A stretch of 64,000 bases of DNA from Sciurus carolinensis (taxonomy: Eukaryota; Chordata; Mammalia; Rodentia; Sciuridae), in NCBI RefSeq assembly GCF_902686445.1, contig NC_062216.1:12111084-12175083 (forward strand). The letters are read 5' to 3'. Below, in pieces: positions 12,481 to 24,739 of the stretch. The number at the start of each line of letters is the position of its first letter. Positions within the stretch are counted from its first letter, which is position 1. The notes beneath the pieces are model-generated. The model saw only the letters and a program-made list of their open reading frames with translations. It was not told the origin of the DNA and searched no databases. The translations under genes were made by a program, and so were the position numbers.

Positions 12481-13310
12481 CAGTCTACCCAGGGACAGTC
12501 ATAATGAAATTCCCCTTTACCCTTCACCTTTCACCCATATCTACTTGCCACTTGGACCAAAGGGAGATTATTGCTTTCTCATGAAATGCCCGAGGTAAAA
12601 AGGAAATGGACATTCCACACAGTGAACAGCATCTCTGCCCACCCATGAAAATGCTTGCTTTGTCTCCATCTCGAATCTTCTTTCTGTCATTTGGGTCTGG
12701 TTTCCACAAGTTGAAAAGTCAAGGTCTCCATCTAGCCCAGATCCAGAGTTGGATGTAGGACTAGGGAGAAGGGCATTGGGGCCCTTCCAAACGCTCTTTG
12801 GTAACTCTCTAAGACCCAGAAAAGGGAAAGGGATGAGAAGTTTTAAGTAAAGCAGAAAAGATAAAGGTGCGAGTCGGAATTCTACTGCCAGAGAGCGAGA
12901 CACACAGCACTCCTCGTACCCACTTCTGCCTTATTTATCAGGCATTTGCAGCTGATGAGTATGGATTGTCAAGATGATATTATACACTGTGTGTCTGATT
13001 CATTTTCCAGTTCCCTCTAGGAAAAAAAAAAAAAAAAACCCTCCTACACTCTGGGATAATTACTGGAGTTGCTATATCCCCAAATCATCAGGGAGTGTCC
13101 AGAATTGAACTGCCTTTATTGAAAAGTTACATCGATTCAATATATAGTAATACAGGCAAAAATAATTAAGGCTTTGCTGGCTGTGTAAGACCTTAATCCA
13201 GATCTCACAAACATTCAATAAAGCCTGTGTGGGCAGGGAAATAGATGGCTGACAATTTTGCCTGAGAGGACCAGCCAGGATGGAGAAAGGGGGCAGCAGG
13301 AGGTGAGCCA

Positions 13311-13352
13311 GAGAGAGAGAGAGGGGAAGGGAGAGAGAGGAAACAGAAAAGA
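13311..13352. repeat. Purine-rich (GA)n tract
   Basis: About 42 bases made almost only of G and A, with runs of GA dinucleotides. Simple repeat inside the last EBF2 intron. Confidence 0.8.
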
Positions 13353-14405
13353 GAGAGTTGGGCAGATTGGGGAAAGTGGAGAATATTTCAGCCATCCCCC
13401 CGAAGGCTTAGTAGTCCCTGCTCAGCCAAATGCTCCTGTGATATTTGCTGTCCCCTAGACGTCATGTAGACAGGAGAAATCACAGAATCAAATACCAGAG
13501 GACACTTAGAAGTCTGGTGGCAGGGAAACCTACTCTGCTATTTTCCAAGGATGTGAACATTTAGGACTTGTCATGTCAAAGCCAAGACCAGAGGAACAGG
13601 TTTCCCAAGTGATGTTTTGGCATCCTGCTTGTGCTGCTGTATGTCCCAGGTCAAGGGGAAGCCTGGGACTTGAGTCCACCCAGACAGGCATCGCTAGCCT
13701 CCTCTTGACTCGATGGAGGAGACTCTGGACACCACGCTTGGACAGGACCTGAGGAGTGGGAATTGGGATGCTCCCGAGTTAGCAACTAAATTAAGTCTTC
13801 CATTCTAGCGGACCAGCAGTGAGTGGAGTCACGTATCAGCAGTGAGCACCAGAGGAAAATGAGCTCCTTAAGGGGAAAAAAAAGGAAAAGCACTAATCAG
13901 GTATAGGCTAGAACGGATATAAAGCTACATCCCTGACCCTCAGACACGTGGGATGGCTAGAAAGCTGGGTCTGTTGTAAGTGATGCCTAATCAGTCAAGA
14001 GGCTCAACAGCTGGAGTTTCCTGCCGAAGTGATTTGGAACAGTGTCATCTGGAAATTATTTTAGTCTAATAATGAAAAATATAGCTCACATATTTTGCAA
14101 TTTAGTTCACCTGTTTGTATCTAGCATCTCATTTAGACAACCCAGGAATATAAAACAAAATGTAACACTTGGCCCCCACTCCCCCCAAAATTTCCACAAG
14201 TTTCGTGTGTATTTTGGTGATCCCTTAAGGCTTCTGTCTTAGAAACCCAAACCTGGAGAAAACTGGTCCCCACATCAGCGAAGGGCACCATCTCCCTGGA
14301 TGGTTTCAGACTCTGTCACTCCCAGCCCCTGCTCCTCTCTCGGTACAGGTAGGCTTTCACATAAAAGCCTGCAGGTCTCATTCCTGTGCTGCTCTTTCCT
14401 TACAG

Positions 14406-14437
14406 CCATGACGGGACTTGTGGTGCCCCCGATGTAA
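14406..14437 (+). CDS. EBF2: EBF2 terminal coding segment and stop
   Basis: After the acceptor CCTTACAG the sequence completes a split Ala codon and reads MTGLVVPPM, then TAA at 14435-14437. This is the conserved hydrophobic tail that ends EBF proteins. Only 32 coding nucleotides including the stop lie in this exon, too few for an ORF finder. The phase-1 join to the previous exon is exact (FR, then A, then MTGLVVPPM), which proves that the three exons belong together. Confidence 0.95.
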
Positions 14438-16749
14438 AGAGGAGGAAGAACTGCTTTCTCATAGCACAAAACTACTTATTCTGATGGACCAATAATGAGG
14501 AAAGCACTCTGAGCTCTTTGGGGAGCATCGTGTCCCCGTGGACGTGATGGGCAGACCTCAGAATGCAAGGAGCCGCCGTCTTGCTTGGTCACGTGTCTCC
14601 TGCAGCTCTGACGGTAGCTACACAAACTGACCCTCCTGGGGACAAGGACAAAAGATGTCATTGACGTAGTCAGTGCTAAGAGCAGAAATGCAATTCTTTG
14701 TTATGAACATTATTAGAACCACCTTCCTATGTTTGTAAAATATTTAAGAAAAAAAAATTGGCAAAACAATTCATGCTTAATATTTTGGATACTATTTGTT
14801 TTTCTTTGTAGGAAAAAAAGTTGAAAGTTTCTATTTTCTATGAAGCCTTTCAGATACCAATTTAGTTTATGCAGAAAAAAAAAATTGAACAAAACAGGGT
14901 ACCAGCATGGAAGACTTTCTTAAAATGAAATCTGAATTGAATGATGAAATGTATGTGTGTTTGCTTATAGTTTAATCTCTTTAAAAAAAAAAAACAAACA
15001 AAAAAGGGAAAAATTTTAAAATGTTTTACAATTATTTAAATAAATAAACGTGTAACTTATTGTAAGTAGAGGTAGAAATTAAGACCTTTTTTTTCTGGAA
15101 GAGAGAAGAATTTCTCTTTCTGATGTAAAATGAAGATGATGCAAACATGTAGTAACAAGTTTTAAAAGTGTGTGATTATTACTACAGTTACTTCCTAGAC
15201 TCCTACCCCCCAGCCTGCATCCCCCTCTTTTGCCATCATTTTATTGACCCATGGACAAGAACATGTAACTTCCATAGATTCCTACAGAGCAACCCACCGC
15301 AAAAACCAAGACTCAAGTACAAGCACGTACGCATCACGTCGTTCCCAGCTCCATCTGCTTTCTTAAATGGTCTACGTATCCCTTTTGCTGTTCACCCTTT
15401 GTGAATAGTTTTTTAAAATCCATCTTAGCTTTCAACAGTCTCCCCTGACAATGGAGAGAATCCCCCTCTTGGAGCATCCCCAGGGAAGAAGTGTCACACC
15501 TTCAAGAAGAGCCAAAGCTAACCAAGGGCCCTTTGGAATTCTTCCTTGCCAGAGCCACACACAGGAGGCCTAACTCGGTACAGAGACAAAGCCCCAAAGA
15601 AATTCAGAAACAGAGTCTGGAGACTGTGACTCTTTCTTGGACTCTCAGGATCAGTCTTAGAATGGCCAAGTCTGACTCTGTCAACAGATTTCCTCTTTTA
15701 TGTTATTAAACTCTCTTGAAAAGAATATATATCCCACTTGATACTGTTTTCAGACGAGAGTGGGAGGAGATGTGGAGGAGAAATGTGAACATTCCCTCAG
15801 GCTCTCTCCTGATGTTCAAAGCCATGGAAATCCGGTTTCTTGGGAGATTCAGAGATCAGGGCCACCCGTGTTCTAAGTAGTGGGGTTATTCAGCCCTCTG
15901 TAGTTCCGTGACTAGTCCTTAGGGAGAAAACCTTGCAGTAGCTGCTCACAGTGGTTGGTTCTGGAAAGCCCGGTTGATCCTGGAGATAGTCCAGATGTGC
16001 TTGGATTGCCGACAACGGTATCATCTTTTCCCACTTGGGGTTCTCTTTTTGACTCACTGGCACCACAGTAGAGTCTATACACAGACTTAGTTTGGGGTCC
16101 TTGGTTGAGGTTCTAACATTAGGAATTGCTGCAGCTATCATGGGAAAACATCCTTAGTACATCTGAGCCAAGTTTTAGATGATCTCTTTTGCCCCACTGA
16201 TTCGTGCCCCCCCCATACCCAACCCCGGACTTTCCTGTTTGCCTTTAGCTCACTCTGGAATTATCCAATATAACCTATACTTTTTCTATGCACATTGAGA
16301 ATCCAAGGTTTTGGAAATGTGGCATGCTTATAACTGCTGCTGACAGGCCCTCGCAGCCAGGGCTTCGAGCACCAAAATACATGGAAATGTAGGCGAAAAA
16401 GTTCCCCAGCAAGAAATTCAAGGGAAGGGGAAGAGATGGGTGGAAGACAAACATTACCATCCCAAAATGAAGGCAGAACAAAATTAAGCATGTTCAGAGC
16501 TGGATTTGAGCCAATCCAACATAAGGAAAATGTTTTTTTAAGTAGCATTACTTTTAGAACCTGTGAATCTTGCTTCTGCATGAAGATGAGTACAGTACTG
16601 TCTTCAAAATGATTGTAGAATTGTTGGTAGCTTTACACCGAGAAATGTGTAACTAAATGCCTGACATCCTTGACCATTCAGCTAGAACCTTGGCAGCAAC
16701 AGGTCTATTTAATTGTACAAATGTGTGTAAGGATTATTTTTAGTGTACT

Positions 16750-16755
16750 AATAAA
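16750..16755 (+). terminator. EBF2: Proximal poly(A) signal AATAAA candidate
   Basis: A canonical hexamer in the UTR about 500 nt before the distal one. It could give a shorter 3' UTR. Whether it is used cannot be judged from sequence. Confidence 0.45.
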
Positions 16756-17246
16756 TTAAAACCAGAGCTACACTGTCCTCCTTAGTCATTGTTATTGACT
16801 CATCCGGTCCCAGGTTATTTTTGTGCCACTTGGAATACGAGTATTTCTATAGGTAACTACAAAATTCTATCCGACCTTTGTAAGAGGAGCTGTGTACGAT
16901 TTTTCATTTAAAGGGACAATTTACTTCATTATTTATCTCATCTTTTTGTTAGAGCATCGAAATTCTTCCCAGTTTTTCTTTGCACATTGCAATATGCATG
17001 GTTTAACAACCATTATCTTCTCCACCTTTTGTACAGTATGATCTCATTTTCAAACTGTATAGTTTTACTTTATTGTTTTGCTTTGTCAGTTATATACAGC
17101 ATAAAGTTGCTATGCACAGAGCTTTTTGTAAAGACGGCTTTTTTGTTTACTGTTTTTAATGGTCTTACTTATGAAAGAATATCTTGTTTGTAAAATGAAT
17201 ATGTCTACTTCAGTTTTAAACTTTAAATTATCCTAACAAAAAAAAA

Positions 17247-17252
17247 AATAAA
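17247..17252 (+). terminator. EBF2: Distal poly(A) signal AATAAA for EBF2
   Basis: AATAAA within an A-rich run, followed about 20 nt later by the likely cleavage zone, then by a very U-rich downstream region including 38 consecutive T at 17293-17330. The sequence character changes after this point, which supports it as the main end of the gene. Confidence 0.75.
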
Positions 17253-17290
17253 ATTTTTGTACTGTAAAAATTGGACCTTGACTTTCCTTT

Positions 17291-17292
<2 letters not shown>

Positions 17293-17330
<38 letters not shown>
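17293..17330. repeat. Poly(T) tract, 38 nt
   Basis: An uninterrupted run of 38 T just after the EBF2 poly(A) signal, followed by more T-rich sequence. It may serve as a U-rich downstream element, or be the remnant tail of a reverse-oriented retroposon. Its length in the assembly may be unreliable. Confidence 0.85.
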
Positions 17331-19249
17331 CTTTTTCTTTTTTTGTTTTGTGTATTTTAGAGAAATTTGGTTTGGGATTTGTTCTTGACTTGAGTGGTTT
17401 TCTTATAACTGTGGTCTCTAGAATTTTCCTCTAGTTGAGGAAATTTTATTACAGCTTTTACCTACATGGAAAGTGTACTATGGTACTTACCTGGAGGAGA
17501 GCTTATGAATGACATCGTGTCAGTTCTCTCTATTTATCCATACCCATCTGGTCAAATTCTTCCATAGAAAACCCCGAACTCCAAAGACCCTATTTGCTCT
17601 ATTTGCTCATGATGTTCTTGAGGCAGCTGGCTGTCCACCAGGACTTAAGGCTACTGTTGAAACCATGCTGAAAACTGATCCATCAGACACTGGGTGAAGA
17701 ACTGGAGGATGCGCTAGGTGCCTGTTCTTAAGTCTTAGGAAAGGGGCACAGTACCTATCTCCAGGGGGACACAATGCATAGAGGACCTCTCGACAGGAAG
17801 ACACAGGGGCTGGAGCCATCACAGAGGGCCACGGTGGTCAGAGAGGTTCCACTGGGGAGGCGGGGCTACACTGGGCCTCCAAGGGTGCCCCGCATTTTGT
17901 AACAGAGGTGGTAGTGACTGTCCCAGGTGGGAAGGACGACCTGAGCAGTGATATGTAAAAGGAACTCAGGAAACACACTTAGAGGAATTTTATCGTAAAT
18001 ATGATTTTCAGTCAGAATATTCACAAGTTTAAATGGGTTTGCTCGTTTCTCCCACAAGGCTACAGAGACCTTCCAACCACATAAATGTTCCTCCTGGCAT
18101 AAGTAGATGAGATGTTCCAAACAGCGAACTGAGAAAGCCCCAGGGCCTCGGCTTTCCTCAGTGAAGACTGGCTCGGCCCGAGTGTTGGCATGGTGGGCCT
18201 GGGTTTCAGTACCGACTTCCCAGGGGGCTTTCCCTGACCTTCTTGGTCTCTGCCACTGAGCGTTCAGGTCCTGGTCATCCTCTGTGTTCGTTTGTTTGTC
18301 GCTCCGTGGGCTCTGCCTCCGCTTTAGACAGGAGGCTCGTGAGTGGGGGACCGCGTCAGTCCCCACGCTGTGTGCAGACCTGAGCTGGAGGGAGTGGGCG
18401 AGCAGACTCAGAGCCAAGCCCCAGGGGTAGCCGTCCCTAATCGCTCTCAAGTGGCATCGCTTTGGGAATGACTTCTCAGGGACTCCTGGTCAGCCAGCTC
18501 ATCTAAGCTTTAGTGCCGCAAGTCCACCATGGCCCGGGACTGGCTGCTAATCAGACACGGGAAACCGCCCCGGGAGGGAAGTGAAGAGGCGGCTCTGGCT
18601 GGCAGCCCCGGCCCCGTCGCTCTGCCCATTGGCTTTGCAACTTATCCCACGTGGGTTCCCTGCTCAGACGCCACTCCAGAACCAGAACCAGAACCTGGGC
18701 CTTTTAGGAAGGAGTCCCTTCCACTCCGATTCCAGATAACTTGCCAACCACACTCTCGAATCCCGGCGGGCTTGCGGTGCACACACCGGCGGCAAGAGGT
18801 TCCGAGGGGTCGTGGGGCGCCCGTGTGAAGATGCGGGGAGACTCAGAAGGTCAAGAATTAATGGAGACTAAGTCCCGAAGCACCTCGTTCACCAGACCCA
18901 GGAGCTTAGGCTGCACTGCAGACAACAGAAGGCTGCTCAAGGAGCTCAGGTCGAGGGGTGACGCCACCAACTTCATGCTCTAGGTCACCGTGACTCCAGC
19001 GTGGGTCATGGACGGAAGGCGGTCCTGGGCACTGGAGGCCAGGGCCGAGGGCAGCGAACCAGCCCCGCGTGTGATCATTGTGGAGGTGGCGTCCCTTCTG
19101 ACGGGTCAGCTCCGGCATCACGCTAAGTGCTAAGTGGTTTACAAATGCTCCTGACGTGGGGACTCCCGCCATAGTCCAGACAAGAATGTCCCCTTCCTGA
19201 ATAACGGCTGGGCCACAGAGATGGAGAGCAGAAGCATCTCAGAGACATT
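17331..19249. other. Intergenic, partly GC-rich, nothing recognised
   Basis: Unique-looking sequence beyond EBF2. The part 18130-19100 is richer in GC and CpG than its surroundings (for example around 18530-18640 and 18760-18830). Open frames here, such as 17866-18450 on the minus strand, resemble no family known to me and look like chance. Confidence 0.5.
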
Positions 19250-19251
19250 CT

Positions 19252-19318
19252 GGTCACGCCTGTGACCCCAGCGACTCGGGAGGCCGAGGCAGGAGGATCC
19301 CAGCGCGGGTAACTCCCA
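19252..19318 (+). repeat. B1/7SL-derived SINE fragment
   Basis: Contains 'cacgcctgtgaccccagc', then 'gactcgggaggccgaggcag', then 'gaggatcc'. This is the start of a 7SL-RNA-derived (B1/Alu-like) SINE. Only ~65 bp are recognisable. Confidence 0.75.
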
Positions 19319-19576
19319 ATCTGTAGGTTGGACAGGCAGGTTTTGTGACGTGGTGAGCGGAAGCATCAAACCCAGAGGGAGCGTGCTGGCGGGAGTGAAA
19401 TGCGTAATGACTTTAAAATGGGGCAAAGCTGCCGCCATTTCTCCTTTCCTTTCTTGGTTATCTGAAGAAATTATTTTTCATTAGCTTTTCAAATAGGATT
19501 AAGGAGAATTATATTCCTTGATTTATGCATTTAAAAATATAAAAACTGATTGCACCTCTCTCTCTCTCTCTCTCTT

Positions 19577-19753
19577 TTTTTTTTAATTCTGGGGACTGGA
19601 CCCAGGGGCTACATCCCCAGCCCCTTTTATTTTTTTATTTTGACACAGGGTCTCATAAGATTAGTCGCCCAGGTAGCCCTCAAATGTGAGATCCTCAGTC
19701 CTCGGCCTCCAGAATCCCTGGCATTACAGGTGTGTGGGCACTACACCCAGATG
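19577..19753 (-). repeat. Composite B1-dID SINE, antisense
   Basis: Starts with a T-run, then an ID-like antisense part (GGGGACTGGACCCAGGGGCT, ACATCCCCAGCCCC), then a 7SL-like antisense part ending 'ggcattacaggtgtgtgggc'. The fusion of an ID head to a B1 body is typical of squirrel-lineage rodents. A (TC)n run precedes it. Confidence 0.85.
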
Positions 19754-20770
19754 ATTCCTCTGTTTCTATTTCAATGTCTGTTTGGCTGAGTATTTCAACG
19801 TCTGTTTTGGCTGGGTTTACACTTTCTTTGAGGACTTTGTAGGAGTTTCGTTGGTTTGGTTTGTGGATTTTGCTCTTGCCTAGTGTTCGTGTTGCTATGG
19901 AGATGTCTGAAGCCATGCCAATCTTCCTCCCTCCCCTTTAGTAGTCCTCTTAGGTAACTAAGGCAATCCTAGAATTTATTGTACAAATCATGCTGGGTTT
20001 GAGAGTGAAGAAGGATCCAATCAATTATTATGCTTGGAAAACAGATGTCGACTGGGACTATCCCAGTGATGTGATTTTGTTGGCTGCTGGCCCAAAGGAG
20101 TCTTCCTGTACATTTGAAGCACAGTAACCTCACCTGGATGTGGCTTGGTGTTGATTGTTCTCTGTCGCCCCCCCACCCCCACCTCCATCCACCCTGGGAT
20201 ACTACTTTCCCTTTCAACATGTAGATTAAAGTCTTTTTTTTTTTTTATTTCTGGAAAGTTTTCTTTAATTATAACATCAAAATACATGCTCTGGTCCTTC
20301 ATGCTGGTTCTTTTGAGGGACTCCAGTTGTACCTGTGTTGGATCGCTGCTCTCCACCATCTGCATCTCCCCTGTCCTCCCGGTGCTTTGGGCTCTGAGTG
20401 TATCTTGCTTTCTCACTCTTCTCCTCTCTGCTCCTCCTGGCTTTCATTTCTCATGTGATCTTGTTTTTCTCTTTCCTTATTGACCACAAGCTGTGCTGGA
20501 TTCTACTTCATCACTTTCTGTTGTGTTTCTTATTTTTTAAATTAAACAATTGCATCTCTGCTTTGAGCTATGATCTCATAGAAAAATTGGAGATTTTTTT
20601 CTCTTGTCATGACAATGAACTTGGTAAGAATCGCCATCAGCCCATTAAAACGTTTTTCTGGTTCTTCACCAAACATTTATTTTCCTTTTTCCTTTTTACC
20701 CCTCATAGGCTATTTTTATAAAAATTGAGTTGATACATTTGGATAATCTCTGATTAAAATGAGATTCTCC

Positions 20771-20786
20771 TGAAACAGCTATTTTC
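20771..20786. repeat. L1 target-site duplication, left copy
   Basis: TGAAACAGCTATTTTC, matching the right copy at 22514-22529 at 15 of 16 positions. The pair brackets the L1. Confidence 0.75.
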
Positions 20787-22513
20787 TTTTAAAAAATTTA
20801 TTTGTTCCTTTTAGATAGAGTCTATTTTGACATATCATACATACATGGAGTATAAATCTCCCATTTTTGTGGTTGTACATGATGTGAAGTTTCACTGGTT
20901 ATGTTTTCATATATGAATGTAGGAAAGTTGTGTCCAATTCATTCTACTGTCTTCCCTATTCCTATCCCCTCTCCCTTCCCTTCACTCCCCTTTGTCTAAC
21001 CCAATGAACTTCTATTCTTTCCTCCCTACCCCCTTATTGTGAGTTAGCATCCACATATCAGACAGAACACTTGGACTTTGGTTTTTTGGGATTGACTTAT
21101 TTCACTTAGCATGATAGACTCCAGTTCCATCCATTTACCAGCAAATGCCATAATTTAATTCTTCTTTAAGGCTGAGTAATATTCCATTGTATATATATCT
21201 ACCACATTTTCTTTATCCATTCATCTGTTGAAGGGCACCTAGGTTGGTTTCATAGCTTAGCTATTGTGAATTGAGCTGCTTTAAACATTGATGTGGCTGC
21301 ATCACTATACTATGCTGATTTTAAGTTCTTTGAGTATATACTGAGGAGTGGGATAACTGGGTCAAATGGCAGTTCTATTTCCCATTTTCTGAGGAATCTC
21401 CACACTGCTTTCCAGAGTGGTTGCACCAGTTTACAGTCCTACCAGCAATGTATGCATGCACCTTTTTCCCCACATCCTTGTCAATATTTATCATTACTTG
21501 TATTCTTGATAATTGCCATTCTGACTAGAGTGCGATGAAATCTCAGTGTAATTTTAATTTGCATTCCTCTAATTGCTAGTGATGTTGAACATTTTTTCAT
21601 ATATTTGTTGACTGATCATATATATCTTCTTCTGTGAAGAGCCTGTTCAGTTCCTTTGCTATTTATTGATTGGGTTATTTGGGGTTTTGGTGCTGTTTTT
21701 TTTTTTTTTTTTTTTTTTTTCTTCAGTTCTTTATATATCCTGGAGATTAATGCTGTATCTGAAATGCAGGGGGCAAAGATTTTCTCCCATTCCACAGGCT
21801 CTCTCTTCATGTTCTTGCTGTGAAGAAGTTTTTTAATTTGTCCATCCCATTTATTGATTCTTGATTTTATTTCTTGTGCTTTAGGAGTCTTGTTGAGGAA
21901 GTCAGGTCCTAAGCCTACATGATGGAGATTTGGGCCTATTTTTCTTCTAGTAGATGCAGGGTCTCGGTTCTAATGCCTAGGTCCTTGATCTACTTTTTGA
22001 GTTTTATGCAGGGTGAGAGATAGTGGTCTAATTTCATATTATTACATATGAACTTCCAGTTTTCCCAGCACCATTTGTTGAAGAGGTATCTTTTCTCCAG
22101 TATATGTTTCTGGCACCTTTGTTTGGTATGAGATAATTGTATTTATGTGTGTTTGTCTCTGTGTCTTCTATTCTATGCCATTGGTCTTCATGTCTGTTTT
22201 GGTGTCAATACCATGCTGTTTTTGTTACTATATCTCTGTAGTATAATTGAAGGTCTTGTATTGTGATGCCTCCTGCTTCACTTTTCTCACTAAGGATTAC
22301 TTTGCCTGTTCTGGGCCTCTTATTTTTCCAAATTAATTTCATGACTTTTTTTTTTCTATTTCTATGAAGAACATCATTGGAATTTTAACAGAAATTGCAT
22401 TAAATCCTTATAGCACTTTTGGTAGTATGGCCACTTTGACAATATTAATTCTGCCTATCCAAGAACATGGGAGAGCTTCCCATCTTCTAAGGTCTTCAAT
22501 TTCTTTCTTTAGT
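20787..22513 (-). mobile_element. 5'-truncated L1, antisense, with TSD
   Basis: The antisense text follows an L1 3' UTR, the ORF2 C-terminus, then more of ORF2. Landmarks: 'ttgtacatgatgtgaagt', 'gtaatattccattgtatata', 'gggtcaaatggcagttctat', 'cagcaccatttgttgaagag', 'ccatgctgtttttgttacta'. ORF2 is broken; only short pieces stay open. The 5' end is truncated at 22513. A ~24-T run (21699-21720) interrupts the body. The 16-bp flanking duplication shows L1-machinery insertion. Confidence 0.9.
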
Positions 22514-22529
22514 TGAACCAGCTATTTTC
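22514..22529. repeat. L1 target-site duplication, right copy
   Basis: TGAACCAGCTATTTTC, one mismatch from the left copy. It marks the 5' boundary of the truncated L1. Confidence 0.75.
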
Positions 22530-23519
22530 CAGGAACACGAGATGGGAGGGTCTAGGTGATGTTCCAGGTTAGCAGAAATTCCTATTTCAGCGGTGTGTGT
22601 GCACGTGTCTGGGTATGTAAGAGAGAGGAAGAGACTTCTTTCAGATTTTATCTCTTCCTTGGAAAACAGACCAGAGTCTGTGCCGCGGCTCACAGTGCAG
22701 GCTGCTCCTCCTCGGCGGCTCGCTGGTTCCGGCGTGTACAGTTTGTTTGGGTCATTCCCTCTATCAGTTCTGCTACTCTGCTTCTCCCCTCTGCCAAATG
22801 GGGTCCAGAGACATGCCTGCCATCAGACCACGTGTTCATTCCACTTACTTCAAACAAGAGATGGCGGGCTATCCTTCGGGGTGGCCCCTCGTGTCCCAAC
22901 AGCTTTGTCCAGCGTCAGCAGCGGACATGTCCACATCAGCCTTCTTGTGTCCTGGTCTGCTTCCCGCTGCCCTTGCCAGCCCTTTCCCATGCATTTGATG
23001 GGGGCCACTTGTTTTCCTGGTTCCATCAAAAGTGAAACTCATGCCCTTCTTTCTCATAGCCCTATCTTCTTGAGTGATTCGGGAGGGAATTGGCAGAAAG
23101 GGTCTTACCAGAGCTTTGTAGCCTGGATAGCCTCAGAAGCTCTGCAGTGCACAGGATGCTGCAAGGAAAGGCGTGAGATCCTGCCTCTTCATTGTAGCAC
23201 CACACACCAACTTACTTTTGACCTTGCAGATAACCGCTCTGTGCCCCAGCTCAATGGTCGAATTCTTCACTCTCTCTATTGGATTCTGCCAAACACAGGA
23301 AGTAAGATGCAAGCAATTCCCAAAACAACAACAAATGAAAGAGATTGTCCTGATGGAATTTGGTGTAATGAATAACAAGCACAAAAGGATCCATGGCCTG
23401 ACTCTTAGAAATCTGTTAAAATGGTGCATGAACTGTCATACCCCTGGTAGTATTAGAGGAGGTGGTTTTGGTTATTGCCCTAAAACAGATTCCTAATTTT
23501 TTTTTAACATATTTTACAG
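22530..23519. other. Unassigned stretch holding the window's longest open frame
   Basis: A 260-codon ATG frame occupies 22593-23375 on the + strand. Its product shows no domain, signal peptide or repeat that I recognise, and is rich in Ser, Cys, Leu and His. No clear promoter, splice pattern or poly(A) context supports a gene. Overlapping frames on both strands stay open for 60-160 codons, as is common in stop-poor DNA. I treat it as probably noncoding. Confidence 0.4.
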
Positions 23520-23640
23520 ACAGAAGTCAGTATGAAAAAGTGGAAATAGCTAAAATTCAGAGACCTGGATTTAAATTCAAGTCCTACCATCCCTGGCTGT
23601 GTGATATTTAATAAGTGACTGCATTGATTCTAGACTTTTT
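23520..23640 (+). repeat. MIR-type ancient SINE remnant
   Basis: Contains 'gagacctggatttaaattca' and 'ggctgtgtgatatttaataa', the classical MIR core order. Degenerate. Confidence 0.6.
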
Positions 23641-23794
23641 AAACACAAAACAAGTACAATATATGTATGTGTGTGGCGTACATGTAACAAATACACATAC
23701 ATGCACAGTTATTAGGATTAAAAGAAAAAAAGTCTACTTTGGAGAATGTAATTTCATTGAGGGCTGAATTATTATTATTATTATTTTTTGAAGG

Positions 23795-23885
23795 GAGGGG
23801 GACTCTTCACTGCTGTATTCCCAGAATATTAGAATAGTACTTGGCATGAGTAGACACTCCATAAAAAATAAACGACCAAATGAAC
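23795..23885 (+). repeat. L2 3'-end remnant
   Basis: Reads 'ctgctgtattcccagaatat', then 'tagtacttggcatgagtaga' and 'cataaaaaataaacgacc', which parallels the 3' end of LINE2. Short and worn. Confidence 0.5.
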
Positions 23886-24739
23886 ATGCAGAATTCCTAC
23901 ATGTGATGCTCAGTAAATTCAACAATAATAGCTTCAACATGGGTTTTCAGTCTCGCAGACTCAAATTTGTACCCCAGTTCTCCCCTCACCAGTCCACTCT
24001 GCCTTCTCTGGTTCATCATCTTCAAAGGCACAGAATTTTAATCCTGGTCCTGCCTTGGGGTCAAGGAACATCTTCCTCTGAAGGGCCACAGCTCCTTATC
24101 TGACAGGTGCCAAGAAGGGGAGCAGCCAGGCACGGCATTTGCTCAAGTTGGTTTGTGGACAAAAGAGTGCCTAGCAATGGGACCATTGTTTGACCTTGGG
24201 TACCCTTTGGTTCAGTGAATATTAGGGTAGAACAATAGGTACCACGCAGGAAGTAGCTCTTAAGTACTCTGTGTGCTTGGAAGGGAGTGGTACACACAGG
24301 AGAAGCCCTGTTTTTTTAAAGTGATGACACCAAAGAATAAACAATATGTCCTAACATCAGTCTATGTTTTCTTCCATTAAAAGTTAATAAGATTTTTTTT
24401 TAATCATAGACTAGAACATCTGGTGTGTTGTGGCTATGACTTTTGAGGACAACACAAGCATTGTTTTCAATCCCAGATTTTTCGAGGTCCAAGAGTTTGA
24501 ACCCATGAAAAATTGCTTTTAAGACAAGAATGAGCCCAAAGTGACTTGGAGCATCAAATCCAAATATTCACCATTTCTGAACTGAACAAGAGTTGAATAG
24601 TTGCATGGAACGCAAGTGCCTCACAGATTGGGGCTATATAAATTTGATATATTATGGTCATGAAATATTTGAGATGGTGGTTGCCAACAATAGTGATAAC
24701 GACTAAAAACGTGGAAATGCTAAGCTTCCATTCTCTGCA

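Larger units (their letters stand above)
9850..14405 (+). other. EBF2: EBF2 last intron, 4556 nt
   Basis: Runs from GTGAGT to a CCTTACAG acceptor. It contains a MIR-like remnant (12319-12480), A/T runs near 11956-11973 and 13021-13037, and a purine-rich GA tract (13311-13352). Between 9936 and 12318, and from 12481 to 14405 apart from the GA tract, I see no gene or recognisable element. Confidence 0.88.
14438..17272 (+). other. EBF2: EBF2 3' UTR
   Basis: About 2.8 kb of noncoding, largely repeat-free, increasingly AT-rich sequence between the stop codon and the distal polyadenylation hexamer. Alternative hexamers AATAAA lie at 15043-15048 and 16750-16755. The last ~600 nt are rich in U runs and AU-rich words. 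The cleavage position (about 17265-17275) is inferred from the spacing after the distal signal and is not seen directly. Confidence 0.8.

Noticed and set aside
17866..18450. 194-codon minus-strand frame beyond EBF2
   Set aside because: No known domain, splice signal or promoter; several overlapping frames are open in GC-rich DNA.
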